Position numbers and translations under genes: made by a program. 64,000 bases of DNA from Fischerella sp. JS2 (GTDB lineage Bacteria > Cyanobacteriota > Cyanobacteriia > Cyanobacteriales > Nostocaceae). Shown in pieces: positions 9,424 to 18,114 of this stretch; position 1 is the stretch's first letter, and each line of letters starts with the position of its first letter. Below the pieces are notes generated by a model. The model saw only the letters and a list, made by a program, of their open reading frames with translations. It searched no databases and was not told the origin of the DNA. The stretch covers positions 5,271,724 to 5,335,723 of the forward strand of contig NZ_CP135918.1 in NCBI RefSeq assembly GCF_032393985.1. Reading direction: 5' to 3'.

Positions 9424-10383
9424 ATGTCAAGTGAAGCAATCATCAAAGCTCAATTCTCAGACATTGAAGTCAAAGCAGAGGTAATTGAAGTTTGTCCCCA
9501 ATCTTCTAGTATTCAGTTAGCTAGAATTTCGACTCATAAAGCTCCTTGTTTAGGATTTTTTGCTACAGTTGCGAATGGAATCGGACAAGCAATCAGCGAT
9601 GCAGCATTCCAAACGGGAAAAGTTGTGACTGAAACTACAGCAGGCATGGCAGAAGTAATTAATGACATGGCATACCAGGCTGGAAAAACGGTTCTGCAAA
9701 CTGCTGCTAATGTTGGAGATGTTCTTGATAGCGTTACACCTTCTGGTTTACCATACTTGTCTGCAACAGCCAACAATATGGGTGAAGCGATTGGAAGTGC
9801 TGCTTTCTTGACTGGAAAAATGATGGCAGGAACAACTGCTAGTTTTGGCGAAGCGATCGGGAATGCTACCACCCAAGCAGGTCAAGCTGTTGCTCAGACA
9901 GTATCCGAAGTCATAGAAAATATTCCCTCTCCTGCATCCAAGACCACGATGCAAGAACTTGGAGGCAGCTTGATTGGAGCTACTGTTGGAGAAACAGTAG
10001 GAGGAACAGTTGGAGCAGTTGTAGCTGGGATAGCAATGGGACCAGCAGGCGCGATTGTTGGTACTCAAGTAGGCAGTGTAGTTGGTTTTACTATTGGAGC
10101 GCAGCTTGGAGAGGATACAGTGCGGCAAGCCAATCAGATCACTCAGAAAAATTCTGCAACTGTTTCTAATGTAAAACCATTGTCTTCTCAACAGCAAAAA
10201 GGAAGTTGGTTAGGTAATACAGCCTGTGATTTCTTAGGTGAAACTGGTACAGCTGTTATTGGTGGAGTGATTGGGAGTACAGTTCTAGGGCCAAAAGGCA
10301 AAGAAGTTGGCAAAAAAATTGGCATGGTTGTAGGCAGACGAACAGACTGGAATCCTAATACAAAAACTACGAATCCCCACTAA
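9424..10383 (+). CDS. Repeat-rich glycine-zipper protein
   Basis: A 319-residue protein not assignable to a named enzyme. After about 45 ordinary residues, residues about 46-160 hold several copies of a roughly 21-residue unit of the pattern GxAIxDAAFQTGKVVxxTxA. Residues about 180-240 form a glycine-zipper block (GGTVGAVVAGIAMGPAGAIV, then GTQVGSVVGFTIGAQLG), and a second short zipper lies near the C-terminus (GGVIGSTVLGPKGKEVGKKIG). Glycine zippers commonly insert in membranes or mediate helix packing. No signal peptide is seen. It follows the CAX gene by 42 bases with a GAGG ribosome-binding site, which suggests a shared operon and perhaps a membrane-associated role with the antiporter. 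Confidence 0.7.
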   Translation: MSSEAIIKAQFSDIEVKAEVIEVCPQSSSIQLARISTHKAPCLGFFATVANGIGQAISDAAFQTGKVVTETTAGMAEVINDMAYQAGKTVLQTAANVGDVLDSVTPSGLPYLSATANNMGEAIGSAAFLTGKMMAGTTASFGEAIGNATTQAGQAVAQTVSEVIENIPSPASKTTMQELGGSLIGATVGETVGGTVGAVVAGIAMGPAGAIVGTQVGSVVGFTIGAQLGEDTVRQANQITQKNSATVSNVKPLSSQQQKGSWLGNTACDFLGETGTAVIGGVIGSTVLGPKGKEVGKKIGMVVGRRTDWNPNTKTTNPH

Positions 10384-10559
10384 TAAGTAGTTAAGGGACT
10401 TTCAGAGAAAAAATTTACAGTTAACAAAAATGATAATTATTTTGAAGGGTTGTAGGGCTAATTCATTGTCAAAAGAGAAAAAAGCAGGTAGAGATCATGA
10501 CATAAAAATCAAAGAGTGTTGGTCAATGAGCGATAACCTCTGATTAAGAGGAAACAGGT

Positions 10560-10586
10560 AATCCCCATAATTAAAATTAGGGGATT
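10560..10586. terminator. Hairpin between convergent genes
   Basis: The arms AATCCCC (10560-10566) and GGGGATT (10580-10586) enclose a 13-base AT loop. It lies between the ends of two convergent genes and could act as a bidirectional terminator. Only short T runs flank it, so this is moderate evidence. Confidence 0.45.
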
Positions 10587-10634
10587 TCACTAAGGACACC
10601 TGATGATATCGACAATTTTCAATACCACCCTTTA

Positions 10635-12203
10635 TCAGCCCTTAAGCTCTCTTAAATTTCGAGAAACTGCCTGTAGATACGCAATCTCTTCTGCAATAGA
10701 AGATAAGTTTGCAAGTATCTCAATTAACTCATCAAATGTATTCAGAGTCATTTGGGCGTTGATCAAAATCTCTTTGTTTAGTCTTCCATACAAACCTTGA
10801 ACTAATAGTTCCAGAATGTCTCGATAGACATGTATAGAAATTCCTTCTGCTAATAAAGATTTTGAGTTAACCCCCCATTTTAAAATTTTTAAGAGTGTTT
10901 GGGGAGATGCTTGAGAAAAAATGGAACTAGCTACCTCTTCTACTGCTTTTCCCAAAGATTGTTTTATTTGAATCTCTGGCAAGAAAGGTACATCTACCAA
11001 GGTTTGTAAAACAGCTAAATATTTAGACAGTAGTTGTGGAGAAAAGGGTGCCATTTCTCCAATAAATATATCTCCATAATCGTCGATGAACTGTGGTTCC
11101 AATACATTAGCTAGGAGATTAATTTCTGTTGGTTTACTCCAATCAATATGACCAAGAAAAAAATACTCTTCATATCCTGGTATCAAACCTTGAAAATAAA
11201 TTGGAAGCTGTTTGCCAGATTGAAGTATTTTATATAGTGCTACTTCTAAAGTTTCTGTAGGCCAGCCTAGATTACGTACTGTAATAAATCGTAAGCTACC
11301 AGGCTGAGATAATACGATGGCATTCAGTAATAAGTGTACAGCTTCGCTAACATTTTGAGCCGTTACATAACGAGCAGGAGCATGAACATTGACAATTCGA
11401 TTTTGCTGGATATTATCGTCTATTTGCTTACAAAACGAGCTGTTCTCCAGTATATGAGTAAAGCGTACCATTCCATAAATGACTTTGCCTTCAGACGCTG
11501 CTTGGGCAAATTGCCACTCACAAAATTTCTTCGAGGCTGCATAAACTTCAGTTGTGGAATACCTAGACGCCTTACCCGTTGAGGAGAAAATACATTGCTG
11601 CACTCGGTAATTTTCACAAAGTTGAATGATATTTTGCGTACCGAAGATACTAGTCGTAACTGTTTCTCGAATTTGAATCTCAGCAAGCCAAGGTAGGCGT
11701 TGGGCTGCTAAGTGGAAGACAATATCTGGCTTCTCAATGCCAAATATATGTGTGAGAGCATCATAATTGCGTACATCAGCTGCATATAGTGTAACTGATG
11801 CTTTCTGTTCTCCAATTGGTTTGAGTTCTAAAGAGTTAGAACATCGTGCTTTGTCTACAGAAACTACACGTCGTACACCAAGCTCAACAAGTTTATTTAT
11901 TAGATGGCTACCGACGCAACCCTCACCTCCAGTTACAAGCACTACTTTTCCTTGAAGTTGTTTGCTAACTTCGGCTTGATATAGATGAATCCTACGTTCG
12001 TGTACGTCGGCGAAAGGATCTGCTTGCAATTTGCCTTCTGCCATATATGCTTGAATCAACTTTGCTGTGAGGGTCTGCAAAGTCGCAAGCACTCTAGGAT
12101 CTTCAGGAGTGGTTGAACCAGGTGGCACTAATTGCTGTATGGTTCTAATAATTTCAGCTTTGTTGATACTACGCACTACTAACGAGTCAAACTTAGGTTT
12201 CAA
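10635..12203 (-). CDS. NAD-dependent epimerase/dehydratase-like protein with extra domains
   Basis: A 522-residue protein with an N-terminal helical region of about 75 residues, then an extended-SDR Rossmann domain beginning KVVLVTGGEGCVGSHL (TGGxGxxGS cofactor motif) and containing VRNYDALTHIFGIEKPDIVFHLAAQR, typical of polysaccharide-type (CapD/RmlD-like) epimerases. The catalytic YxxxK is visible as YAASK (about residue 220). About 180 C-terminal residues are helical and unassigned. The likely substrate is a nucleotide sugar. The start is TTG at 12203, chosen because GGAG lies 8 bases upstream. No sugar-pathway neighbours support a specific product. Confidence 0.7.
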   Translation of the reverse strand: MKPKFDSLVVRSINKAEIIRTIQQLVPPGSTTPEDPRVLATLQTLTAKLIQAYMAEGKLQADPFADVHERRIHLYQAEVSKQLQGKVVLVTGGEGCVGSHLINKLVELGVRRVVSVDKARCSNSLELKPIGEQKASVTLYAADVRNYDALTHIFGIEKPDIVFHLAAQRLPWLAEIQIRETVTTSIFGTQNIIQLCENYRVQQCIFSSTGKASRYSTTEVYAASKKFCEWQFAQAASEGKVIYGMVRFTHILENSSFCKQIDDNIQQNRIVNVHAPARYVTAQNVSEAVHLLLNAIVLSQPGSLRFITVRNLGWPTETLEVALYKILQSGKQLPIYFQGLIPGYEEYFFLGHIDWSKPTEINLLANVLEPQFIDDYGDIFIGEMAPFSPQLLSKYLAVLQTLVDVPFLPEIQIKQSLGKAVEEVASSIFSQASPQTLLKILKWGVNSKSLLAEGISIHVYRDILELLVQGLYGRLNKEILINAQMTLNTFDELIEILANLSSIAEEIAYLQAVSRNLRELKG

Positions 12204-12859
12204 TTTCTTGACTCCACTTGTTGGTAAATATTATGGTTAAAATTTTTTTGCTTGAAAAATTTACTGAATTCTTTTGCAAAAAATTTGTTAGAGCGTAAAT
12301 GTTGATTCTGTTAAGTCATGCTCGCAAGCACCTCAGATTAAAGATGAATTACCCTACTTACTGACATATTAAAGTAGATAGTGCGTCAAAACGATGTGGG
12401 TTTGGTAAAGTAGAGAATCAATTATCACTTTGCTTGAAATAAAGTGATTAATACCATTCACGAAAAATATCATACAGATAATCTTTAGACCACAATCCAT
12501 GACACACCAGGCGCGATCGCACATTTTTATTTATGTGAAAAAAAGCCTAATTTGAACTTGAGCTTAGCTCTTAAAGTAGAGTTAAGAAGTAATAAAAAAT
12601 GCATATACTGCAATTATGAAGCAAGAATTATATCAGCCTTTAATCTTATACCTACTAGGAAGTTTTTTAATTTATTACCTATTTGAAATCAGGATATATT
12701 AAAAGTAATGGTCGCAATTCAAGTATTACTTCTGGCGAATTTATAATTATTTCGATTCTTGCTGTCATGACAACAGTGATGCCTTAGAATAATCGCCTCA
12801 TCAATTCTCTCAAAATATTCTCTTTTGACTTTTACCACCAGCACATGGTTAGAGGTTTG
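12204..12859. other. Intergenic region with a possible 28-codon ORF
   Basis: AT-rich gap between the epimerase-like and transporter genes. A 28-codon plus-strand ORF (12616-12702) would encode a short hydrophobic peptide (MKQELYQPLILYLLGSFL...), but no ribosome-binding site precedes it, so I do not call it a gene. No tRNA or clear terminator is seen. Confidence 0.3.
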
Positions 12860-13309
12860 TCAGTGTTTTTGAATGAGGATGACTCCAATAAGCAATAATA
12901 CCGTTCCCAAGACGCGAAAAGTACTCAGAGAAATCTGGGTAACACCAAATGCGCCAGTAGAATCCAAGATGAGTGCCGCAAGCATTTGTCCGGCAATCAC
13001 CAAAGAAAAAACTGCCGTAGCACCTAAAATTGGGATCGCGATCAGGGACGCTACAAGGTAGTAAGCTGCAAAAACCCCACCGAACCAGGCCCATATTGGA
13101 AGAGAATTAAATGCAGGGATAGAGCCATGCTTCGTCGTTGGGCTGATCCATAATAGAGTCAGTGAAACCAAAGTTACGAACACTGAGATCATTGTGGTGA
13201 GAACCGTAGAGCCAGTTGAGGTTCGCAAACGTGCATTCCAAGCCATCTGAATTGTGAGCCCCGCTCCGCCGAGCGTGACCAAAAGAATGAGGACGAAGCG
13301 AGTAAACAT
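12860..13309 (-). CDS. DMT-type transporter (DUF606/YdcZ-like)
   Basis: About 149 residues when started at the ATG at 13309; an upstream TTG at 13345 is also in frame, but the ATG fits the family better. It has five hydrophobic helices, starting FVLILLVTLGGAGLTIQMAWNARLR, a half-size arrangement typical of DUF606/YdcZ proteins in the drug/metabolite transporter superfamily. The conserved WNARLR and GAFGV(T) turns are visible. Family members often pair, but no partner gene lies adjacent here. The substrate is unknown. Confidence 0.75.
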   Translation of the reverse strand: MFTRFVLILLVTLGGAGLTIQMAWNARLRTSTGSTVLTTMISVFVTLVSLTLLWISPTTKHGSIPAFNSLPIWAWFGGVFAAYYLVASLIAIPILGATAVFSLVIAGQMLAALILDSTGAFGVTQISLSTFRVLGTVLLLIGVILIQKH

Positions 13310-13458
13310 GAGTAAAATTATTTCTACTGAAAAACGTATTGACAAAATTTACTTACTATAGTTTTGTTCTAAATAGCTAAGGATATTAATGTCATGAATT
13401 CTAAGAAATTTGAAATTTTAAGTATCCTCTCATACTGTCATAAATTCTTGCCAGTCCT

Positions 13459-15027
13459 TTAGCAAATGATCACTCCCACACCACTTCGACGAGAATCTCC
13501 CGCCGCCTCCATGACTCCAGTGGTTGTTTTTGAGACTGTATTCACACCACCAAAAAACATATTCTTTTGCTGCCATAAAATTAATTTTGTATCGTTGTCA
13601 AGTAGCAGGTTTGTCATATCTTTTTGCTGAAGACCTGGTTCAATATTAAAGATATTATTATCCCAGTGACACCGTGGACTTTCTACCGCTTCACAGACAG
13701 GCATTTGCCAATCAATTAAGTTAGAAATAACTTGGAAAATCGCCGTACGAATTCGCTTTGACCCGCCAGAGCCTAAAACGATTTCTGGCTTGCCATCTTT
13801 AAGTACAATCGTAGGCGACATCATTGAAGAAATTCTCTGGTTTTCTAGCCAAGTATGGAATCCCTGAGGATTTAAATCATCTTCGCCTAGCATATTATTA
13901 ACCATAATTCCTGTTCCGGGAATGATGTAGCCACAACCTTCACCATGTGATGTTGTCACTGAAGCCGCATTGCCTTCACTATCTATGACACTAATATGGG
14001 TGGTACTACCCAATTTATTAACCATTCTTTTTAATTGTTGTTTGTAAGGTTGAAAATGTTCATGAGATAAAAAGTTTTGAGCAAGTTCGGGATGATAAAT
14101 GTAGGCATCGTATCCATTTTTTCTAGCTTCATTTGTTAAACGCATTACAAGAGATAAAATTTGCAAATGATGAGGAGAACCAAACTCTATATTTGTGAAA
14201 TCAATCGATGATAACAGTGCTAAGGAAAAAGCAATGAGGGTTCCACCGGAACTAGGAGGTGGGTTCGTCAATAATGTATGTCCTCGGTAATTAAACTCCA
14301 GAGGTTTCCTTTGTATAACTTGGTAATTTTTTAGGTCTTCTAGCGTCAAATAACCACCGCGATTCTGACAATCTTTAACAAGTTTTTCAGCTATTTCTCC
14401 TGAGTAGAAATATTCTGTTCCTCTAGCTGCTAACTCAGTCAAAGTTGCTGCGAAATCTTTCATGACTAAAATTTCACCAGTTGTTTTGAGTGTACCGTTT
14501 GGTGCATATATTCTTCTAGATTCATTAGATGCTAAAATAATCGGTTTAAGCATTTTTAAAATACATGCTTGAAACTCACTAATTTCTATACCATTTTGAG
14601 CATAATGAATCGCTGGTGAGGCTACTACATCAAAGGGCAATTTACCAAGTTTGTTATGAACCTCAAATACTCCCAGGATATTTCCCGGTACAGCCATTGC
14701 TCCTAGCCCAATATGAAAGCTTTGTACAGCATCGCCAAAATCAACTTCAACTGGGTAAAAATCAATCTCATGCAGTGATTTTTTTTGTAGTGGTGTTTGA
14801 GTAAAAAAATCAAATAAAATATTTTGATTTTCTTTGGAATGAGCTAACAAAAAACCACCACCACCTGCTGATGTCAGCATCGATTCTGCCACAAAAGATG
14901 CTAACATTGCAGCAATTGCGGCATCAAAAGCATTGCCACCCAATTCAAACATTTCTGCTCCTGCTTCGGCAGTTTTTTCATGTCCAGCAGCGATCACGCC
15001 ATGAGTTTTTTGAAACATCGATTGCAT
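13459..15027 (-). CDS. ggt: Gamma-glutamyltransferase
   Basis: About 522 residues covering the whole Ntn-hydrolase gamma-glutamyltransferase fold. The N-terminal part has GGNAFDAAIAAMLASFV and GGGGFLL. The processing site appears as TTHISVIDSEGNAAS, where the enzyme would cut itself and expose the catalytic threonine of the small subunit. GSGGSKRI near the C-terminus is the conserved glycine-rich loop. The enzyme transfers or hydrolyses the gamma-glutamyl group of glutathione and related compounds. No signal peptide is seen, so it may be cytoplasmic, as in several cyanobacteria. ATG at 15027 was chosen over the TTG one codon upstream. Confidence 0.92.
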   Translation of the reverse strand: MQSMFQKTHGVIAAGHEKTAEAGAEMFELGGNAFDAAIAAMLASFVAESMLTSAGGGGFLLAHSKENQNILFDFFTQTPLQKKSLHEIDFYPVEVDFGDAVQSFHIGLGAMAVPGNILGVFEVHNKLGKLPFDVVASPAIHYAQNGIEISEFQACILKMLKPIILASNESRRIYAPNGTLKTTGEILVMKDFAATLTELAARGTEYFYSGEIAEKLVKDCQNRGGYLTLEDLKNYQVIQRKPLEFNYRGHTLLTNPPPSSGGTLIAFSLALLSSIDFTNIEFGSPHHLQILSLVMRLTNEARKNGYDAYIYHPELAQNFLSHEHFQPYKQQLKRMVNKLGSTTHISVIDSEGNAASVTTSHGEGCGYIIPGTGIMVNNMLGEDDLNPQGFHTWLENQRISSMMSPTIVLKDGKPEIVLGSGGSKRIRTAIFQVISNLIDWQMPVCEAVESPRCHWDNNIFNIEPGLQQKDMTNLLLDNDTKLILWQQKNMFFGGVNTVSKTTTGVMEAAGDSRRSGVGVIIC

Positions 15028-15131
15028 CAAATTTTTTCTAGATTTTTGATTACGAGTAACAACCTAATGTTACAGTTTCTGAGAAGAGGGAGATGCTGTG
15101 CTGTTTGTTTAATCCTTCATTGGTTGAAGTT

Positions 15132-15350
15132 CTAGCTTGCTTGAGAAGTCTGCTGGCTAGCTAAATATAGGTCAATGGCTTCTCTGATTAAATCTGGCAC
15201 CGTACATTTTTTCTGGTCAGCCAGATTTTTTAATTGACACTTCATATGAGGATGCATTAATACTTTCACTTGCTCTGATAGTGGTTCATCCCTGCCGTAA
15301 TCAAAGCGATATTTTGTCCCAAAATCTGGATTGCCACCTGGTCGTGCCAT
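15132..15350 (-). CDS. Ribbon-helix-helix-like small protein
   Basis: A 72-residue protein. Residues about 24-65 (LSEQVKVLMHPHMKCQLKNL, then ...VPDLIREAIDLYLA) fit a ribbon-helix-helix or CopG-type DNA-binding fold, where a short beta strand is followed by two helices ending in IREAIxxYL. It probably binds DNA as a dimer. The target is unknown. No toxin-like partner is adjacent; the divergent neighbour encodes a different small protein. Confidence 0.65.
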   Translation of the reverse strand: MARPGGNPDFGTKYRFDYGRDEPLSEQVKVLMHPHMKCQLKNLADQKKCTVPDLIREAIDLYLASQQTSQAS

Positions 15351-15545
15351 TTGAAATGCCTAACTCAATGCCTAAATTATAGAGTGGTACTAATCTAAAG
15401 GAAAAAGTTAACGATTTTATTTGTACAGTAATTGCCTGGAATGGAGAATACACTACTTGCCAGAAGAATGTGAACAGATACAACAAGTGTGCGATTCCTT
15501 CTGTTTTTTGTACTACTATAATTAGTACATTAGTACAATTGCACT

Positions 15546-15752
15546 ATGATAAACACCTTTAGAATTGGGCAGAAGGTTTACATCATAGAACCTCGAATGC
15601 CGCAATATGGTAAACGGGTTACAGTTCGCGGTAGTGCTGATAGCCGCAGCTTGGGCATGTTCTATGAGTGCACAGATGAGCAGGGTAATAGGTTGCTGTT
15701 GCGACCGGAGGAAATTTCTGCTGCTAAACCGCAATCAGTTCGGTACGGTTAG
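15546..15752 (+). CDS. Small beta-rich hypothetical protein (68 aa)
   Basis: A 68-residue protein starting MINTFRIGQKVYIIEPRMPQ. The pattern of short strands with RIGQKVYI...GKRVTVRG...YECTDEQGNRLLLRPEEI resembles a small SH3/KOW-like barrel, but no family can be named. The intergenic start is AT-rich with repeated TAGTACA elements (15520-15540), a plausible promoter region for it and the divergent RHH gene. Confidence 0.55.
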   Translation: MINTFRIGQKVYIIEPRMPQYGKRVTVRGSADSRSLGMFYECTDEQGNRLLLRPEEISAAKPQSVRYG

Positions 15753-16165
15753 TTTCCGCTTTGCCCTTGGATGTGCGATCGCTCTCTCGGCGTTGCTGAA
15801 TTTAGGGATGAAATAATTAAACCGCAAAGACGCAAAGTACGCGTAGACACGAAGCGGTGAGCCAGTGCGGTGGACTCTTTCCCCAGCATAAAGGAGCCAC
15901 TGCTCCCTGGCTCAAATTCTTGCCTTACATAAATTTACGCCTATCAACGTCTAAAAAATAGCTTGCGATCGCCTAAAAAAGTACAGCTATTAACCTTAAG
16001 TGAACCAGATTGTGATATAAACAAAGTTGGTATACCAACAAAGTTTTTAGCAACTTAGATAGTTACTTTCTCTACCTTCTCTGTGCTTTCAACTAAAACT
16101 TAGCTAGCAGTATCCTTAGCAAAACATGCTCCTGATTTTTCTGTAATTCTACTAAGGTGTGTTGT
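15753..16165. other. Intergenic region with repeat-derived filler
   Basis: Contains a typical dispersed fragment (about 15820-15905: GCAAAGACGCAAAGTACGC, then GGAGCCACTGCTCCCTGGCTC, the latter a possible hairpin) and the palindrome described separately at 16026-16039. No gene is supported. Confidence 0.35.
16026..16039. promoter_or_regulatory. Palindrome GTTGGTATACCAAC, possible operator
   Basis: A perfect 14-base palindrome, 127 bases before the ATG of the secreted molybdopterin-domain-like protein. Related half-sites (TTGGTA/TACCAA) cluster in front of modA at 18021-18069. A shared regulator is possible, but ATACCAA motifs also form the ends of dispersed repeats in this genome. Confidence 0.35.
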
Positions 16166-16849
16166 ATGCATTTTACTCATCGGATTGCTATTGTGTCCTT
16201 AACCCTATCGATACTTGGGTTATGGCAACCTACTTTAGCTGACCCAGGAAGCAATATTCCTTGGGAATCAGAAAATCAACCAGCACCTTGGGAAGAAAAT
16301 GACTGTCGTGGTGGTGCCTCACAGATATTCCGCCTGGGTGGTGAAGTCAGCAATCCAACAATCTTTAACTTGCAAAAGCTCAAAAATTTGCAAGAGGATT
16401 TAAAGAATTTAAACCCATCTCTAGTTACCGAGGTTACTGTATCTTTTCAAACAGGATCGGGGCAGAGGACAGAAACATATTACGGAGTCCCCTTGTGGGA
16501 ATTAATTAATAACGAGAACGCTACAGGACCACTAAAACCTGGTAATTCTGGCCCAAATACAAAAAACGCCTTCCTCCGACAGTACGTTCTTGTTGAAGCC
16601 ACTGACTGTTATGGAGCAACTGTGGCTATTGGCGAAATTCACCCAAATTTTGAAGCTAAACAAGTGCTGGTTGCCTACGCAAAGAAAGCCAGCGATGGTA
16701 GTATCCAAGATCTAACTGATGAAGGATTTGCTCGTTTAGTGGTTCCTGGTGATCAAGCAGGAGGACGTTACGTTAGTAACGTTAGAAATATCCTAGTAGT
16801 GTCTGCTCCTACTTCCCCTTTAAAACCCAGATATTTTCGGCGACCTTGA
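16166..16849 (+). CDS. Secreted molybdopterin-binding-domain-like protein
   Basis: About 227 residues. An N-terminal signal peptide (IAIVSLTLSILGLWQPTLA) is followed by a mature domain with an early polar stretch and then blocks such as FRLGGEVSNPTIFNL, YYGVPLWELINN and VLVEATDCYGATVAIGEI. These resemble the sulfite-oxidase-type molybdopterin-binding fold found in small exported proteins. The usual cofactor-ligand cysteine of the full enzymes is not clearly present; the cysteines seen are in NDCRGG and TDCYG. It should reside in the periplasm. ATG at 16166 was chosen because AAGG lies 8-9 bases before it, over the GTG at 16157. modA lies about 1.3 kb downstream. Confidence 0.6.
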   Translation: MHFTHRIAIVSLTLSILGLWQPTLADPGSNIPWESENQPAPWEENDCRGGASQIFRLGGEVSNPTIFNLQKLKNLQEDLKNLNPSLVTEVTVSFQTGSGQRTETYYGVPLWELINNENATGPLKPGNSGPNTKNAFLRQYVLVEATDCYGATVAIGEIHPNFEAKQVLVAYAKKASDGSIQDLTDEGFARLVVPGDQAGGRYVSNVRNILVVSAPTSPLKPRYFRRP

Positions 16850-16957
16850 TCCACTATTGAGTGTGCAGATGTATTAGCAATTAGTCATTGTTGAAAATTG
16901 CCAGTATGTCTGCACGATTAGCTAGGACTTACGCACTAGTAACGGAAAAACGAACCG

Positions 16958-17030
16958 CGTAGACGCGCTCATAGGCTTCCCGCTAGGGTAGGACACAAAG
17001 GACACGTAGACGCGCTCATAGGCTTCCCGC
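16958..17030. repeat. Two direct copies of a 26-base repeat
   Basis: CGTAGACGCGCTCATAGGCT plus six more bases occurs at 16958-16983 and again at 17005-17030. Related copies with different middles occur at 21533, 23083-23129 and 32944-32988, so this is a member of a dispersed intergenic family. Confidence 0.65.
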
Positions 17031-17111
17031 AGGGTAGGAATAAGAGTTTGAGAGAGTTTTTGCGTAAGTTCTGTTAGCTTAAGGTAGGCGATCGCCTCAC
17101 ACACTCACAAG

Positions 17112-17357
17112 CTATTTAATATTGAGTTCCTTTTTAGTACGTTTGAGCTGTTTCCAGAGTATTTTTATTTGTTTGTAAGCCTCTTGTGGGGAAAGCTTAC
17201 CATTAGTTTGTAAGTTACAGATGTAGTTGACCCTTTGGGAAAACTCCTGTAGGTTAGCATCAAAAATCAAATACTCAGGCTTAAATTGACCATGATAAGG
17301 ACTGCGAGGATAAAGAAAATCTGGTAGGTTAGCTAAAAAACTAGATTCTTCTGTCAT
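17112..17357 (-). CDS. Small hypothetical protein (81 aa)
   Basis: An 81-residue protein, MTEESSFLANLPDFLYPRSP at the start and a basic helix (KILWKQLKRTKKELNIK) at the end. There is no signal peptide or membrane span. The pattern is compatible with a small cytosolic helical protein, of a type often conserved in Nostocales. I do not recognise the family. The gene is preceded by a 0.7-kb gap with no other gene. Confidence 0.55.
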   Translation of the reverse strand: MTEESSFLANLPDFLYPRSPYHGQFKPEYLIFDANLQEFSQRVNYICNLQTNGKLSPQEAYKQIKILWKQLKRTKKELNIK

Positions 17358-18020
17358 TGTCTCAATCCATGAACTATTTAATCAAAATGAATCTACAAAA
17401 ATAGGAAATTTTGCTTAATCACAAGAAGATTATTTTTAAGATGAATTCAACACACAGAGAAATAGCAGATGAACAGGAGCAGTCCATCTGCTGTAAGCAA
17501 TTAAGAGGAGGTGCATGTTTGATTATTTAACTGATATGAGCTAACTCTTTCTTAGCTAGAGCTTTAGGAGTACGTCATACAGTTGAAGTATGATTATTCA
17601 ATCGGAAACTAAACATAAGCATCAACATTATCTAGTTTTACCAACCAAGTAGGTATCTTGTTACCCTATACCAACTTAGTTAATAAAAAAGTATCAGCAG
17701 TTACGTTTTCTAAATGTGAAAGCTGTTACTAATAAATAAAGTTAGGTAAACTTGAGTTTTTATTTGAAATTAGAGAAATGTAAATATTTAGACTGAAAGC
17801 CGATTTTAGCTTCTACTGCATAAGTTCTTTGTCAAGTGTAATCATGACCTGCAATCTGTAAAAACCTAAATTACTGAAAGATTTTTACAAAGGAAAAAGT
17901 TACAGATGTCTCTCCAATTATTAATAGAATAAATTGGCTCGGCTTTAATCTTTAGCAATAACAATATCGTTGGACTTAATCACTGCATAGACTTGTGTTT
18001 TTTTCTTGGCACAAAATTCT
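17358..18020. other. Intergenic region before modA, no gene seen
   Basis: AT-rich. It contains one isolated TATACCAACTTAG half-site near 17668. No start with ribosome-binding site gives a convincing ORF, and no Moco-riboswitch-like fold was recognised by eye. Confidence 0.3.
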
Positions 18021-18069
18021 ACCAAACTAATTGGTATACTCTGGTAAAGTTGGTATAATCTTACCAACT
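18021..18069 (+). promoter_or_regulatory. Inverted-repeat cluster upstream of modA
   Basis: ACCAA-ACTAA-TTGGT (18021-18035) and AGTTGGTA-TAATCT-TACCAACT (18048-18069) lie 46-95 bases before the modA start. The second is an 8+8 inverted repeat and shares its half-site with the palindrome at 16026-16039. It could be the binding site of a molybdate-responsive or other regulator of the mod genes. Confidence 0.45.
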
Positions 18070-18114
18070 GTCAATTTTAACCAGAAAAAAATCTACTAAA
18101 CATGTGATTGTTCA

